From: Azadirachta indica
Lineage: Eukaryota > Streptophyta > Magnoliopsida > Sapindales > Meliaceae
Direction of reading: 5' to 3'
Length of the DNA stretch: 64,000 nucleotides
NCBI GenBank assembly: GCA_022749755.1
Contig: CM040443.1
Span: forward strand, 163,191-227,190
Positions 11,551 to 23,932 of the stretch are shown in pieces (the first letter of the stretch is position 1; each line of letters starts with the position of its first letter). A program made the translations under genes and the position numbers. The notes beneath the pieces are model-generated. The model was not told the origin of the DNA. It did no database searches and worked only from the letters and a program-made list of their open reading frames with translations.

Positions 11551-14393
11551 TCATGGAGTTACAATGTTAGCATTTAGTATACTTTGTATTGTCAAAGAAT
11601 CTGCCTGTGATATTCCTGGAGAAGATAAGAAAGGATTGGGTGGGATCTGCAAGGACTCAAGAATTCCTTCCAACATTTCCACCACTCTACTTATTGTTGG
11701 CCGGTTTGACGGGATAGTCTGTATGCACCACAAGCTTACTATTATCATCTTCCTTGCATATTCTTTATCTTCTTCATTTTCAATCCCTTGCAGTATAAGT
11801 TCTTCATCTGTTTCAAGATGCTTATAAACCCAATTTGGAAAATATACATCAGCGCTGCGATTATTTCCAACATCATTATTCTTTCTTCCTGTCATCTCAA
11901 AGACCATCATTCCATAACTATAAACATCAGATTTGTGAGAGACTTCTCCAAAATTTCTGCAAAAGACTTCCGGAGCAATATACCCGACAGTCCCTCTTGC
12001 TCCTGTCATTGACACAACACTCTCTTTTCTGGGACAGATTTTAGCCAGACCAAAATCAGAGATCTTCGGACAGAAATCTTTATCCAGGAGAATGTTATGA
12101 GGCTTGATGTCAAAGTGCACGATTCGTGTGCTGCAACCACGATGTAAGTACTCTAATCCGCGAGCTATGCCTACTGCAATTTGGTACAGAGTTTCCCAAT
12201 TCAACTTATTGTTTGTAGTCAACGAATCTTTGTCATATATGAACTTCTCCAGAGATCCATTAGGCACAAATTCATAGATGAGAGCTCTTCTGCTACCCTG
12301 AAAACAAAAGCCTAAAAGTCTGACAATGTTAACGTGGGAAGTTCTGCTAATGCTAGCAACTTCATTGGTAAATTCTCCACCATTGCCTTTTGAATCAATC
12401 AAGACTTTTACTGCAACATCATGACCATCAGGTAGCTTACCTTTGTAGACACCTCCATGGCCTCCTTGGCCCAGTTTATGTTTGAATGAATTGGTCATTT
12501 TCTTAATATCTGAATAAGTATATCTTTTAAGAGCTAGAGGTCCATGGTTCCTGAGAAAAGTCTCAATGTTCTGATAATTCTTGGCTGTCTTCTTCCAGAA
12601 GATTATTGAGTTAGCTGAACATAATTTTTTCCTGAAGCAATAGGCTAGAATTATCAATATACAAATACCAGCGCTCGATGTACCTGCAATCAGAGAAAAA
12701 AAAGGTTATAAAAATAAAAGTGCCAACTGAGAAAGTAGCAGAAGCCGGACAATAAGAAGATTAATTGACAGTCTTTCAGAAAATACCAGATAGCTTGGAG
12801 TTTGATAAGTGAACAGATACAATTAAAGTTTGAAGAAATAGATAGATATTAACTTTAGTCCCCATTATCTATAGTATTCTAAAGAATTAAAATCGTAACT
12901 TTAAAAAATTACTGTCCTAATGTATTGTCTTGATAAAAAATTTAGAAACAAAATTATTATTATCCAAACAAATGCTAACTAGTTGAAACAAAATTTGATA
13001 GTTATTTGTGAGAAAAATGAGTGTTAGGGCATTCATGAAATATTAAAAAGAAAAGAAAAATCTTAAAACAAAATAAGAATAATCAATAATTTAATTTAAT
13101 TTTGATTAAAATTTTAAAAAAGAAGTTAATTTTCTTAGTGGCAGAGTGATTTTGAGGAAAACGCAAACTACTAACGATGTTTTCCAATTTTGTTTAGGGG
13201 GTGCAAAGATGGCAAAACTTAGCTTATTTGATTAAACAGGTACATTACCTATCCCCAGGCCTAGCTTCAATTTCTGTTTTTTGTTTCCTGCAACGGAATT
13301 CCAAATAAAATGGTGTTAGTGTAGACAATAGAAAGTGTAGTAATGTGATGAAATCATCCAAACTCTTAACAGTATCGCAAAGCAACAAATAAAATTGCAC
13401 ATCTAAAACTGCAACAAACTAGCAGCTTTCTCCAAATCCAGGGAAGAGAACAGTCGAAATCTCCAAACAAAGAAATGCTTGTCAAAGGACAGGAATTTGT
13501 TTAGTGGAATGTCATTCAATTAAGCTGTGTGTCCAATAATTGCAGAGCAGAAAGCATACGGAAGTGGAAAGAAGAACATGTATATAAATTCATGAACTAG
13601 TCCTCTAACCTTCTGTAATTTTGATACCTGTTGAACAATAAAATTTTCCCTTGCCATCACTTAAACATGTGCCTCCTCTCACATAACAATCATAACATCG
13701 TGTTGTTTCAGAACAAAAATAATTTCCCTTCCTATCAAGTTGACATTCGCCTCCTCTACTATGGCACTTAAAACAATCCAACGGTACATGAACTTGAAGA
13801 GGGAACACCCCAGTGAACAAATTAAACAAGTCAGTAGTGTTTTGAGTCTTATTATTTGCAGGGAGCTGAATAAGTGAACATCGAGGTGGAAGACTTGGTA
13901 AACCTTTTTCCCCAATTCTAGTGTGTGTGAAATTATACAAAATAAGCGAGTCTTTGCAGTAGAAACTGAAGTTTGTGGAACTAGCGTGAAGTTTTGGGGG
14001 ACATTTGAACAGGGTTAGATTGGATAAGGTTTCAAAAGAGAGTAAAGGAGAGCGTGGAAAGGTAAAATTTTTGAAGGATTCACAGCTACGATTCTCCAAG
14101 TATTTCTGAAACACTTGATCTTCAAGCGTAATCGTATTGTTCTCAGAGATGTTTGTAATATTATACCATGGTCCTTCATTCCCGAGTTGAATTTTCTGAA
14201 CAGGTTCATTGCAGTCATCTACTACCATCAACCCACACTCAGGATGTGTCCAATTGGAAAATGGAAAACCGATTTGGCCAAGATTTCCACAGTAGAACTT
14301 TTGACATCTTTGATCGAATGATCTTTCATCTTGAGCCAAGGAAAGAAGTGACAGATGAGAGAGGAAGAACAAAGGATAAGAGAAGCGAGCCAT
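11551..14393 (-). CDS. Unit C: complete LRK10-like receptor kinase, type I ectodomain (645 aa)
   Basis: Predicted plasma-membrane receptor Ser/Thr kinase with exons 14393-13628, 13287-13249 and 12683-11551 (1,938 nt, in frame, phase 1 at both junctions, GT..AG). Start ATG 14391-14393 gives a signal peptide (residues 1-20). A GUB_WAK_bind domain follows (about 27-100; [13 protein letters not shown]). The WAK_assoc_C part (about 190-253) has two C-x2-C-x6-C-x9-C modules. A TM helix is at about 272-286 and the kinase at about 335-610. Catalytic residues are present: glycine loop [11 protein letters not shown] Lys about 361, helix C Glu about 376, HFD Asp about 460, DFG about 478, APE about 506. 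HFD in place of HRD makes it a non-RD kinase, typical of immune receptors. Many NxS/T glycosylation sites are seen. The ligand is unknown. This is one of two intact genes in the cluster. Confidence 0.93.
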
Positions 14394-14710
14394 ACCAAAA
14401 GTTCCTGAAAGGCAAGGGAAATCAACAGCCGCCAGAGGGAGTGTGTTTTGTATCCTTTTAGTGAGTGATTTGTGTTATAGTATTGTTCTCAACAATATCA
14501 GTTGATTATTAATCAAAACACGCAAGTTGACTTGGACATTGCATGGAGAAGACTTAAAGATATAGACTTGAGAGAAGTAAATTTTGGAAAAGACATCACA
14601 CATGGTTCGGAAAGTACATGGTAGCTAATGCTTTTGATAGGTAGGCCAGGGACTACAACCCCCCTTTTCCATTAATTAGTAGTACAAAGACTTGACTCTT
14701 CAAAATCTAC
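14394..14710 (-). promoter_or_regulatory. Promoter region of unit C
   Basis: Upstream of ATG 14393 lies a weak TATA-like ATACAAAA near 14450 and two W-box cores TTGACT (14527-14532, 14692-14697, plus strand). The block is repeated at the same position in units B, E, F, G, H, I, J, L, M and O, so it is ancestral. WRKY control is an inference from the W-boxes. Confidence 0.5.
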
Positions 14711-14881
14711 CTTATAAAAATAATTGTCACTAGACAAACACAAAGAAGAAACCAAAAACATCAATGATATATTTGACATTGAAATGTTATGAGTTAAATA
14801 TAGTGTGCCTCACTAAAAATTAGTGTTTACTAAACACATTAATTGTACGCTTTCAAACTAACCAAAAATTAGTTTTTATAC

Positions 14882-15485
14882 CTGCGGTTATTTTGAGTGA
14901 ACACCGCAAATATCCCTTGCTATTGAGTAGACATCGGCCTCCTCCCCTCCTACACCTCTGGCATTCTCTTATCGCAGGCGAGTCAGTACGCAGTTTAACA
15001 GAGAACACACTGGCTAACAAATTAAACAAGTCTGAAGTGTTTGGAGTAGGCATATCCACTGGAAGCTGAATGAGTGAACATTGAAGGGGAAGAATGGGCA
15101 AATTCTTTTTTGGGTTGTTGTAAAAGATAATGAAGTCATCACAGGATAAATTGAAAATTGTGGAAATACTATTGCCGAGTGTACGGGAGCATTTGAACAG
15201 GATTTCAAAGAGATGAAAGGAGCGCTGGGAATGGTCAAATTTCTGAAGGATTCACAGCTGCGGCTGAATTGTAACCCCATCATCCTGAGAGATGCTTGCA
15301 ATATTGTACCACGGACCATCCTTTCCCAGTTGAATTTTCTGAATTGGCTGGTCGCAGTCATCTAACATGCGGAATCAACATCAGAAAGATTCACAATTTG
15401 GACTGAATGTCCTTTCCTCTTGAGCCAAGGAAAGAAGTGACAGGTAAGAGAGAATGAATAACAAAAGACAAGAAACATGAGCCGT
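14882..15485 (-). pseudogene. Unit D: type II ectodomain exon, decayed
   Basis: Signal peptide and GUB_WAK_bind start are readable but the start codon is ACG (15483-15485) where paralogues have ATG. A deletion and stop follow the mature N-terminus near 15370, and further frameshifts occur at about 15100-15250. The C-terminal part is open and has the single cysteine module (CQRCRRGGGRCLLNSKGYLRC). The GTATAAAA donor at 14881 is intact. The next exon 2 and kinase downstream on the same strand belong to unit C, so this exon may once have been an alternative first exon for that kinase. Confidence 0.82.
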
Positions 15486-15516
15486 TGCAAAATTCCCTGA
15501 ATGGCAATAGAGAAAT

Positions 15517-15539
15517 CACTACTACTACTACTACTACTA
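15517..15539. repeat. (CTA)n microsatellite in type II leader
   Basis: Seven or so perfect CTA/TAG repeats lie 32 bp upstream of the unit D start. The same place in units F, L and M has fewer repeats (for example 45951-45961), so the tract varies between copies. Confidence 0.7.
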
Positions 15540-15660
15540 AGAATAATCTTCGTGTTACTTCTTTGTATATCCTCTTCGCTCTGCTCTTATTCCTTCTCCG
15601 TGTGCTTTGCTGTTCAAACTTCAGAACATGCTTGTTGACTTGATAGGAAAAACCTTGTAG

Positions 15661-16962
15661 GCTAATATAGCACTTACCCCCTAGCTTTTGAGATTTTATG
15701 GCTTACCTAACCAATGTTTGAAAACTACCAATAACTTTTCAGGATTTTGCCATTAATTGTTAGTTTGATGAATTTTAAAATTTTATATATTTATCCTACG
15801 TAAATTTAATTTTGTGTTGGACCTAAATGATATCCTACTCAACCAATAATTAAATTTTAAAAACTACATCATAATTTTGCACTTAATGTTAGATTTCTTT
15901 TTGTCATTTTACATATTTACTTTCGGTAAAAATTTAATTTTGTGAATATATGAGTTTGAATCTTTCGACTTAATTTCAAAAATTTGATCCTTAACTATTA
16001 AATAAATTAAAGTTTTTTGTAAATATATGTACTCTATATTATGTATTGTAATTGTAAGTATATATTAGATGAATGATTAAATTAATATTAGTTAAAAAAT
16101 TGAACCATAATGAAAATTTTAAATTATCTAATAAAAAAATATTTTAAATGAAAAATAAAAAAAGAAGTTATTTAAACTTTTGTAAAACTAATGCGGAAAA
16201 AAAATAAAAATTAAGAATTTTTTTAAAATCAAGAGTGTTAATTATTTTTTTTTGATTAAGAGTGTAGTTGTTTTTAATATTTTATTTTTTTAGAATAATT
16301 ATTAAATAATATATTTTTAGATACAAAAAATTAAAAATTTGTGTCCATAATTGACTTTACAAAAAACTTAGATTTTATTCATTTTATTTTCTTCGTTCGA
16401 TTTTACTGTAGAGAAATTGAAAAATGAAAAGAAATACATTTATTATATTATAATTATAATTTTTTTAATTTTTCATTGTTAGTACAATTATTTATATATT
16501 TTAATTTTTAAATTAATGTGAAAAATTACAATAAACTATGTTCAACTTAAATGTTTTCAAAATATTAAATAAATTTATTTTAAAATTTTTCATTTAAATT
16601 TGTTTTTTTTATCAGACTATTTTGTTCTCATTTTTGCTTTAAAATTTTTTGGAGTTAATATTTTTTAATCATCCATCAAACATATGTCTAAGATATCGTA
16701 TAATGGTCAGGGCTTAAATTTTGGAAACTACAATTTAGGGTTAAACCTCTATACATTAACAAATATTTTAATTTTTCTTTAAAAAATTCCAGTTGGGATT
16801 ATGGCTTAGATTGAATACAAAATTAATTTATTAAGAATAAATATATAAAATGACAAAAAAAAAACAAAAATTTTAATAATAGGGATATCAGATAGTTTTA
16901 AAAAATTAGGGAGATAGTAATAAAATCCCAAAAAAGAAAAAATTAGGGGATAACTGGTATAT
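15661..16962. mobile_element. Mutator-like TIR element, copy 1
   Basis: A 1.3-kb AT-rich element without coding capacity. The left end reads GCTAATATAGCACTTACCCC. The right end, read in reverse, gives a related start (ATACCAGTTATCCCC), so it has degenerate TIRs of about 80 bp. Flanks read ACCTTGTAG (15652-15660) and AACTTTTAG (16963-16971), decayed forms of the AACTTGTAG duplication seen at copy 2. The 9-bp duplication suggests the Mutator superfamily. Confidence 0.65.
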
Positions 16963-17339
16963 AACTTTTAGAGACAGAGTGTTCAACCACTGAGAAATAA
17001 AAAAGACACAAAATTATGGTGATGGTTTCAAGTTAATATATATTCCACAGCTCGTTTAACACGTCAAGAAAAGGGACTGAAAGGAAAAGTCTAAGATAAA
17101 ATAAAGCTCTTTAATGCCAAATTATGATATAATACTTTTCATTTTCAGTTTCCCTGTAAGTTTGAAAGTAGGAAGGAAGAAGGCAAATTTTTCATTCTGC
17201 ACTCGCTCTTAAATTATGAAGTAGAATACTTTTGAAATATTATTTCTTAATTAGATGAGAGAAAATTTTTTTGGTTGAACACTACATATAACCGAAATCT
17301 AAAGACCCCCAATTCTATATTTATTAGGTCACAAGGCAA

Positions 17340-20100
17340 CTTGTTAAAGAGGGAAAGTCAAATATAATTTTGCAAAGTTGATACATACATCTATGATGTT
17401 TAGAAAACTTTGACAAATACTCTTTGATGTTTGAAAAAAAATAAATACTTTTAAATTTAGGCAAATAAACAAATACCCTACACTTTTATTTTTATTAGTT
17501 GACTGATTAATTATTATCATTTATATTTTTAAATTGTTGAATAATAACAAAGTAAGATATATATATTTTTCAGTTATAATAATTTAGTACTTATTTTTTT
17601 TAAAATATATATATTTTTTAACTATAACAATTTACTCTTTATTTTAATATTTTTCATAATATAGTGCGGACTAAATAATTTTTTTAATTTATTATTCCAA
17701 TAAAAAATTAAGAAAAAAATTTAACAATAAGTAAGATCAAATCTATATAGTAAAATATTTTTAACCTTTTTTTTTACTTTCTTAGTAATAAAAAATTTTA
17801 AAAATATATTGTAATATATATCTATTTAAAAAATTATATTAAATTTATTATATTTTTTTTAAAAAATTTTAAAAATATAAATAGAAAATAAAATAAATAC
17901 ATGTTATATATATTACAAATAAAAATAATGAAAATTCTCTTCTTTTTTGCATTTTAATTAAAAGACTTATTTGACAATAATATAAAATATATTTAGTTAT
18001 TAACTTTAGTAACAAATAACATCAAATTCTCTACTTTTTTTTATATTTTTTATTTATATTTTCATAATTTCTACTAAAAAAATATAATGAATTTAATAAA
18101 ATCTTTTAAATAAATATATTGTATATAAAAAACTGTTTCAAAATTTTTTTGACAACTAAATATTAAATTCTTTTTAAGAAAGTAAAAGAAGAGGATTAAA
18201 AAAAAATATTAAGATATGAGTTTGATTTAAGTTATTGTTAAAGTTTTTTAATAATAATATTATTTCTAAATTTTTTATTAAAATAATAAAATTAAAAATT
18301 TATTCCTTAGTATATTATAAAAATGTTAAAATAGTAGTGTTGGCAACAGAGTAAGGACAGGTCGAGGACCCTAATCCTTGCTCTCAACCCTAATTGATTC
18401 ATGGGCAGTCAGGGTTATCCCTAATTTGGGATGGGGATCCCCACGGGCTCCCAACCCCAATTTTTATCTCTGTTTAACTTTAAATTTTAGAAAAAAAAAA
18501 TTGCATTTGTGTGATTCGAACCCTAGATTTAGAACAATATTTATAATCATTTTACTATTGCACCACTTTCATTTAATTTTTAATATGTGTAAATGTTATA
18601 TATATATATGTTATTAAAACTATTATTTTTAATTGTTATTATTGATATAAAATAATTATATAATTTAATAATAATTTTATCCTTAACAATTATTTAGATA
18701 TAATTTTATTACTATTAGTTTCTTTGTATTACTTGAAGCAACACTAATTTTATTTTAATTTAAAATTATATTCAAATATAATTTTGATTATAAGTACACT
18801 TATTTTCTTTCAAAAACAAGTCTCAACAAATTTATAAAAATATAAAAATTTCAAAACTAAAGAGCATAATGATCAAAATTCTAACTATCACAAAAATAAC
18901 TCCAAAAGCTAGTAAAACCATAAAAATAAAAAACCTTGATACATAATATTAACAATCATTCAAGTAATTTAAGTTGACAAAAACTATTCTCACATATAAC
19001 TTATAGCAAGTGATTGCAAGGAAGAGAAAGAAAAAGTGGGAGTAACTCACTTTATTTTTAGATTTAGGATTTTCTTTTCATATATATTTGCAAAATAATT
19101 AACTTTTAATATGTAAAATTATCATTTCTCATATTATCAAAAATTTAATAAAAATAAATATTTAATTTTTTCATAAAATAATCATCAACCTAATTGAGAC
19201 AATTTATATAAAATATTATAACTAATAATAATTTCGTTAGAATGAAATATCAAATTTGATTGATAGTTTCCTATAATTTTTCTAGTAACTTATATAAATA
19301 GAAAACACATAAGTGTGGTAATTGAATATAATATAATTTTAAATAAAATTGATAAAATTAATTAGAAAAAAAATATATTAAATCTATCTTAAAGATTTTA
19401 ATTTTTTATAATTTTGAAAAAAATATTTTGAGGACAATTGTGAGATAAATGAGGGTTTTCTTTAAATCTAGGATTTTTTTTATATATAAAATTTAGAACT
19501 TAAAATTTTTATAAAAATATAATTATATTAGATAAGGACTTAATTGACTAAATAATAAAATTATAAACTTTTCTGAGAGACTTGATTGATTAAAATAAAA
19601 ACAAAGAATCTCATTTAATATTTACTAAAAGATATGGACATAATTAATTTAACAAACAAATTGTGAAATTTTTCGCGGGGATCCGGGGCGGTCAGGGGAA
19701 GAGAATTATCCCCATCCCCAACCCACTTTCAATTCATGGATGAATACTTTCCTCCAAACCGGATCCAAACCGGTCGACGAGCCCCTGAAAAATTTTGCTA
19801 TCTATAAAATAAGAAAATAAAATTTAAAAAAAATATTAAAATAAAGAATAAATTATTATAATTAAAGGAGTATATTTTAATTTATTATTATTCAAAAGTT
19901 AAGGATACAAATAATAATAATTTAATCCATTAAGTAACGAAAATAAAAGTTAAGAAAAGTATTTGTCTGTTTAATCAAACTTAAAAGACATTTATTTTTT
20001 ATCAAATATCAGAGATATCTTTATATTTTCTTAAATATTGAAGATATCCGTTAGTTTTGCTATCATTTAGAAGTTGAGATTCTCTTAACTAAGCAAACTC
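17340..20100. mobile_element. 2.7-kb AT-rich element with long inverted ends
   Basis: About 17340-17560 and the reverse complement of about 19880-20100 match over more than 200 bp, with the shared order CAAATACT, a poly-A run, ATAAATAC, then AACAGACAAATA/AACAAATACCC and TTTTATTTT. The block lies between the unit D promoter and the unit E 3' flank and is absent from paralogous intergenic regions. No transposase reading frame was seen. A GC-richer inner segment (about 18335-19805) looks like a nested element. Ends are approximate. Confidence 0.55.
18335..19805. mobile_element. Possible hAT-like nested element
   Basis: GC-rich ends in an AT-rich setting. The left end has TAGTGTTGGCAACAG followed by GGGATGGGGATCCCC. 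The right end has CCCCATCCCCAACCC and ends in GACGAGCCCCTG...TTTTGCTATC. Read inverted, the right end begins like the left (TAGCAAAA, CAGGGGC), as in plant hAT elements that start with TAGxGxTGGCAAA. A flanking TTAAAATA/ATAAAATA pair may be a decayed 8-bp duplication. No transposase was seen. Confidence 0.35.
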
Positions 20101-20323
20101 TTTATAAGCGGAGAATCTAAGCCATCTCCTTTTCGACAAAAGAGCCCGCACTGGAATGGAGTAGTTTTAGCTATTAGCTACCATACTGGCTAATAGCTGA
20201 CAACAACATCACAAAGTATAACCCCCGTCAGGCTGTAAGTGATTGATACTGACATATACAATTCATTAGCAGGAAAATATGCATTTTGACAAATCATGGG
20301 AATGGGATTACAATGTTAGTATA

Positions 20324-21408
20324 CTAGGCACAGTTGAAGAACCAGTTGGTGATCCTGGAGAAGAAAGGTGGGATTTGCAAGGACTCAAGGCTTCCTTCTA
20401 ACATTTCCACCACTCTACTTATTGTTGGCCTGTTTGAGGGGATAGCCTGCATGCACCACAAGCTTACGATTATTGTCTTTCTTGCATATTCTTTATCTTT
20501 TTCATTTTCAATCCCTTGCCATAAAAGTTCTTCATCTGTTTCAAGAAGCTGGTATATCCAACGGGGAAAATATAAAAAACTGCTATCATTAACCCCAGCA
20601 TCATTATTCTTTCTTCCTGTCATCTCAAACAACATCATTCCGTAGCTATAAACATCCGATTTGTGAGAAACTTCCCCAAAATTTCTACAGAATACTTCCG
20701 GAGCTATATACCCGACAGTTCCCCGAGCACCTGTCATTGACACAACACTCTCTTTCCTGGGACAGATTTTAGCCAAGCCAAAGTCAGAGATCTTCGGACA
20801 GAAGTCTTCATCTAGGAGGATGTTATGAGGCTCGATGTCAAAGTGAAAAATTCGTGTTTTGCAGCCGCGATGTAAGTACTCCAATCCTCGAGCTATTCCT
20901 ACTCCAATTTTGTACAACGTTTCCCAATTCAACTTACGATTTGTCTCCAATGGATTTTTTTCACAAATGAACTTCTCAAGAGATCCATTAGGCACAAATT
21001 GATAGATGAGAGCTCTTCTGCGACCCTCAAAACAGAAACCCAGAAGAGTGACAATGTTGACATGAGATGTCCTGCTAATGCAAGCAACCTCATTGATAAA
21101 GTCTTCACCATTACCTTTTGATTCATTTAAGACTATTACTGCAATATTACGGCCATCAAGTAGCTTACCTTTGTAAACACCTCCATAGTCTCCGTGGCCA
21201 AGTTTATGTTTGAATGAATTGGTCATTTTCTTAATATCTGAATAAGTATATCGTTTGGGAGCTAGAGATCCACAGTCCCTTAAAAAGGCCTCAATGTTCT
21301 GATAATTCTTGGCTGTCTTCTTCCAGAAGATTATTGAGCTAGCTGAACATAATTTCTTCCTGAAGTAGGCTAGAATTATCAATATACAAATACCAGCGCT
21401 TGATGTAC
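20324..21408 (-). pseudogene. Unit E: open but kinase-dead LRK10L-2 kinase exon without ectodomain
   Basis: The exon is open from its acceptor (21409-21410) to the stop at 20324. The TM helix and all kinase subdomains are present. Key residues are lost: the VAVK lysine is Ile (AVIVL; codon ATA at 21134-21136), the catalytic-loop lysine is Glu (HFDIEPHN; codon 20831-20833), and the glycine loop reads GHGDYGG. DFG and APE remain. The C-terminal tail differs from the paralogues after IPPF. Upstream exon 2 has a 1-bp insertion and the type I exon is deleted. It is most likely a pseudogene; a pseudokinase product cannot be excluded. Confidence 0.85.
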
Positions 21409-22066
21409 CTGCAATCAGAGAAAAAAAGGTCATAACAATGATAAAAGTGTCAACTGAAAAAGTAATAGAAGCCAGACAATAAGAAGAATGATTTGAAATA
21501 GTCCATAAACTGTGCTAGCATATGCATCAGGGTATAAATAGAAGCACCGAGTAATCAGGAAATTGACACGTCTTTCATAAAATACCAGATAGCTTGGAGT
21601 TTGATAAGTGAACAGATAATCTTAAAGCTTGAAGAAATAGATAGATATTAACTTTAGTCCTATTATCTATTACATTCTAAAGAATTAAAATGTTAAAATT
21701 AAAAATTACTGTCCCAATTTATTATCTTGACAAAAATTTAGAAAGAAAAATATTATTATCCAAACAAATTCTAACTAGTTGGAGCAAATTTTGAAAGTTA
21801 TTTGCGAGAAAAACGAGTGTTAGGCGCATTTATGAAATATTAAAAACAAAAGAATATTTAAAAAAATAAAACAAAAAAAAAATAATTTAATTCAATTTTG
21901 ATTCAAAATTTAAAAAAAAGAAGAGAATTTTCTTATTAGCAGAGTGATTTTGAGGAAAACACAAAATACTAATGATTTTTTCCAATTTTCTTTAGGGGTT
22001 GCAGAGAAGCATATGCAGCAGAGATGGCAAAACTTAAAAGGTTATTTAATTAACGAGGTACATTAC

Positions 22067-22106
22067 CTAGTTCCAGGCCTAGCTTCAAATTCAAAATTTT
22101 TTTTGC
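22067..22106 (-). pseudogene. Unit E: microexon 2 with 1-bp insertion
   Basis: This is 40 bp instead of the invariant 39, with an A-run expanded by one base. Splice borders (TTGCAG, GTAATG) are intact. The insertion would put any upstream ectodomain out of frame with the kinase. Confidence 0.7.
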
Positions 22107-22439
22107 CTGCAACAGAATTACAATTAAAATGGCGTAAGTGTAGACAATAGACAGAGTAGTAATGTGATGAAATCATCCACACTCTTAACAGTATTGCAAA
22201 GCAACAAATAAAATTGCACATCTAAAACTGCAACAAACTAGCAGCTTTCTTCAAATCCTGGTAAAGAGGCCAGTCGAAGTCTCCAAACAAAGAAATGCTT
22301 GTGAAAGTACAGGAATTTGTTCGGTGGAATGTCGTTCAATGAAGCTGCATTCAATAATTTCGGAGCAGAAAGCATATGAACGTGGAACGAACAACATGTA
22401 AATGCATTCATGAACTAGTTTTAAATTAAACCTTCGGTA

Positions 22440-22900
22440 ATTTGATACCTGTAGGACAATAAAATTATTGAGTGATTTGTTTTATATTCTTTTATTGAGT
22501 GATTTGTGTTACAGGTTTGTTCGTAATAATATTAGTTGATTATTAATTAAAACACGCAAATTGACTTGGAAATTGCATGTAGAAGACTTGAAGAAATAGA
22601 CTTGACAGAAGAAAATTTCGGAATAAGTAGGGAAAATGACACATGGATTGGAAAGTGCGTGGTAACTAATGATTTTAATAGGTAGGCCAGGGACTATAGC
22701 TCCTCTTTTCCATTAATTAGTACTACAAAGACTTAGACTCATTCAAAATCTACCTTAAAAATATAAATTGTCCCTAGACAAACACAACGAAGAAACCAAA
22801 ATCATAAACGTTATATTTAAGATTGACATATTGTGACTTAATTACGGTGTGCTTCACCAATTTTTACTGTTTACTAAATACTTTGAACGTATACCGTCAA
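22440..22900 (-). promoter_or_regulatory. Unit E: type I deletion scar and orphan promoter block
   Basis: At 22447-22466 only the type I splice donor and about 15 bases of exon remain (CCTGTAGGACAATAAAATT on the plus strand). They are fused at about 22466 to the 5' flank (ATTGAGTGATTTG, which is repeated 34 bp further on). The conserved flank block with a TTGACT core follows to about 22760. The same fusion occurs in units F, L and M. Confidence 0.6.
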
Positions 22901-23181
22901 AAAATGGTGTTAGTTCATAAGATAGAAACTGCTGTCATGTGATCAAAATCATAACTCAAACAGATATAGATCTTGCTGAGATAAATTAATTACTAGCCAC
23001 CAAAACAATCCATGTGGAAAGCGAGGAATTGGTTTTGTGGAACGCTATTAAACTAAAAATACAGCTTACATAAATGCATGAAAATGACTTACAATTAATA
23101 GCAGACAAGCAGAAAGCAGGACTGATATGTACGTTAAATCCACGTAGTAGTCCTATAGTACTTCACTGTAATTTTTTTGTA

Positions 23182-23430
23182 CCTGTGTTTGAACAATGAA
23201 AATTTTCCCTTGCTATCCACTTGACATTTGCTCCCTTTCATATGGCACTCAAAATATTCCGACGGTATATATACTCGAAGAGAGAACACACCGGTCAACA
23301 AATTAATTAAACAAGTCGGCAGTGTTTTTTAGTTTGCGTGTTAATGGGAGGGTAGTAGGTTTGGCAAATGCTTGACGTAATTCAGGTGATTGTAATAAAT
23401 ATAGGAGTCATTTAACTCGGCCTAATAATT
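23182..23430 (-). pseudogene. Type I ectodomain remnant upstream of unit E
   Basis: A decayed C-terminal half of an ectodomain exon: donor GTACAAAAA at 23181, one cysteine-module remnant (Cys codons spaced as in type I but with KGSKCQ in place of RGGxCQ), then LLTGVFSL-like and ITFI-like stretches with frameshifts. It ends abruptly at about 23430 and is followed by intron-like and type II leader sequence (about 23756-23790). Confidence 0.6.
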
Positions 23431-23932
23431 AGAAGTTTAGAACCATAAATACTTTACTATTAACTCTTGAAAAGTACACGAAAACGAAAAAAAAATATCA
23501 AAGAACAAAGAAACCAAATATATTGTGACTGATCTGTGATTATGAGATGCCAACTTAAAATATAGAAATCAGAGAAAAAGAAATCAAATGGTTTTAGTTA
23601 AGACTACATTGATGTGACCAAATCGAAGCACCAGTAATAGGGAAATTGACGCTTCTTTGAGAAAACACCGGATAGCTTAAACTTTGACAAATGAAGAATT
23701 ACTCTTAAAGTTTGAAGAAATAGATAGATATTAACTTTATCACCATTACGGAAACGGGCCACTATGAAATTCCCTGAATGGCAAGAGAAATCAACTACTA
23801 GTACTACTAAGAATAATGTTCGTATTACTTATTTTTATATCCTCATTTCTCTGCTCTTATTCCTTCTCTGTGTGTGCTTTGCATCTCAAACCTTTAGGAC
23901 ACGCTTGTTGACTTTTTAGTAAAAACTTGTAG

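Noticed and set aside
11564..12044. Plus-strand open frames opposite the unit C kinase exon (and the same opposite E, F, L, M and O)
   Set aside because: They are antisense shadows of the kinase C-lobe, recurring in every paralogue only because the sense strand is conserved. No start context or family of their own.
18378..18617. 79-codon plus-strand frame near 18.4 kb
   Set aside because: Covers the GC-rich end of a probable transposon and then low-complexity AT DNA. No recognisable protein.
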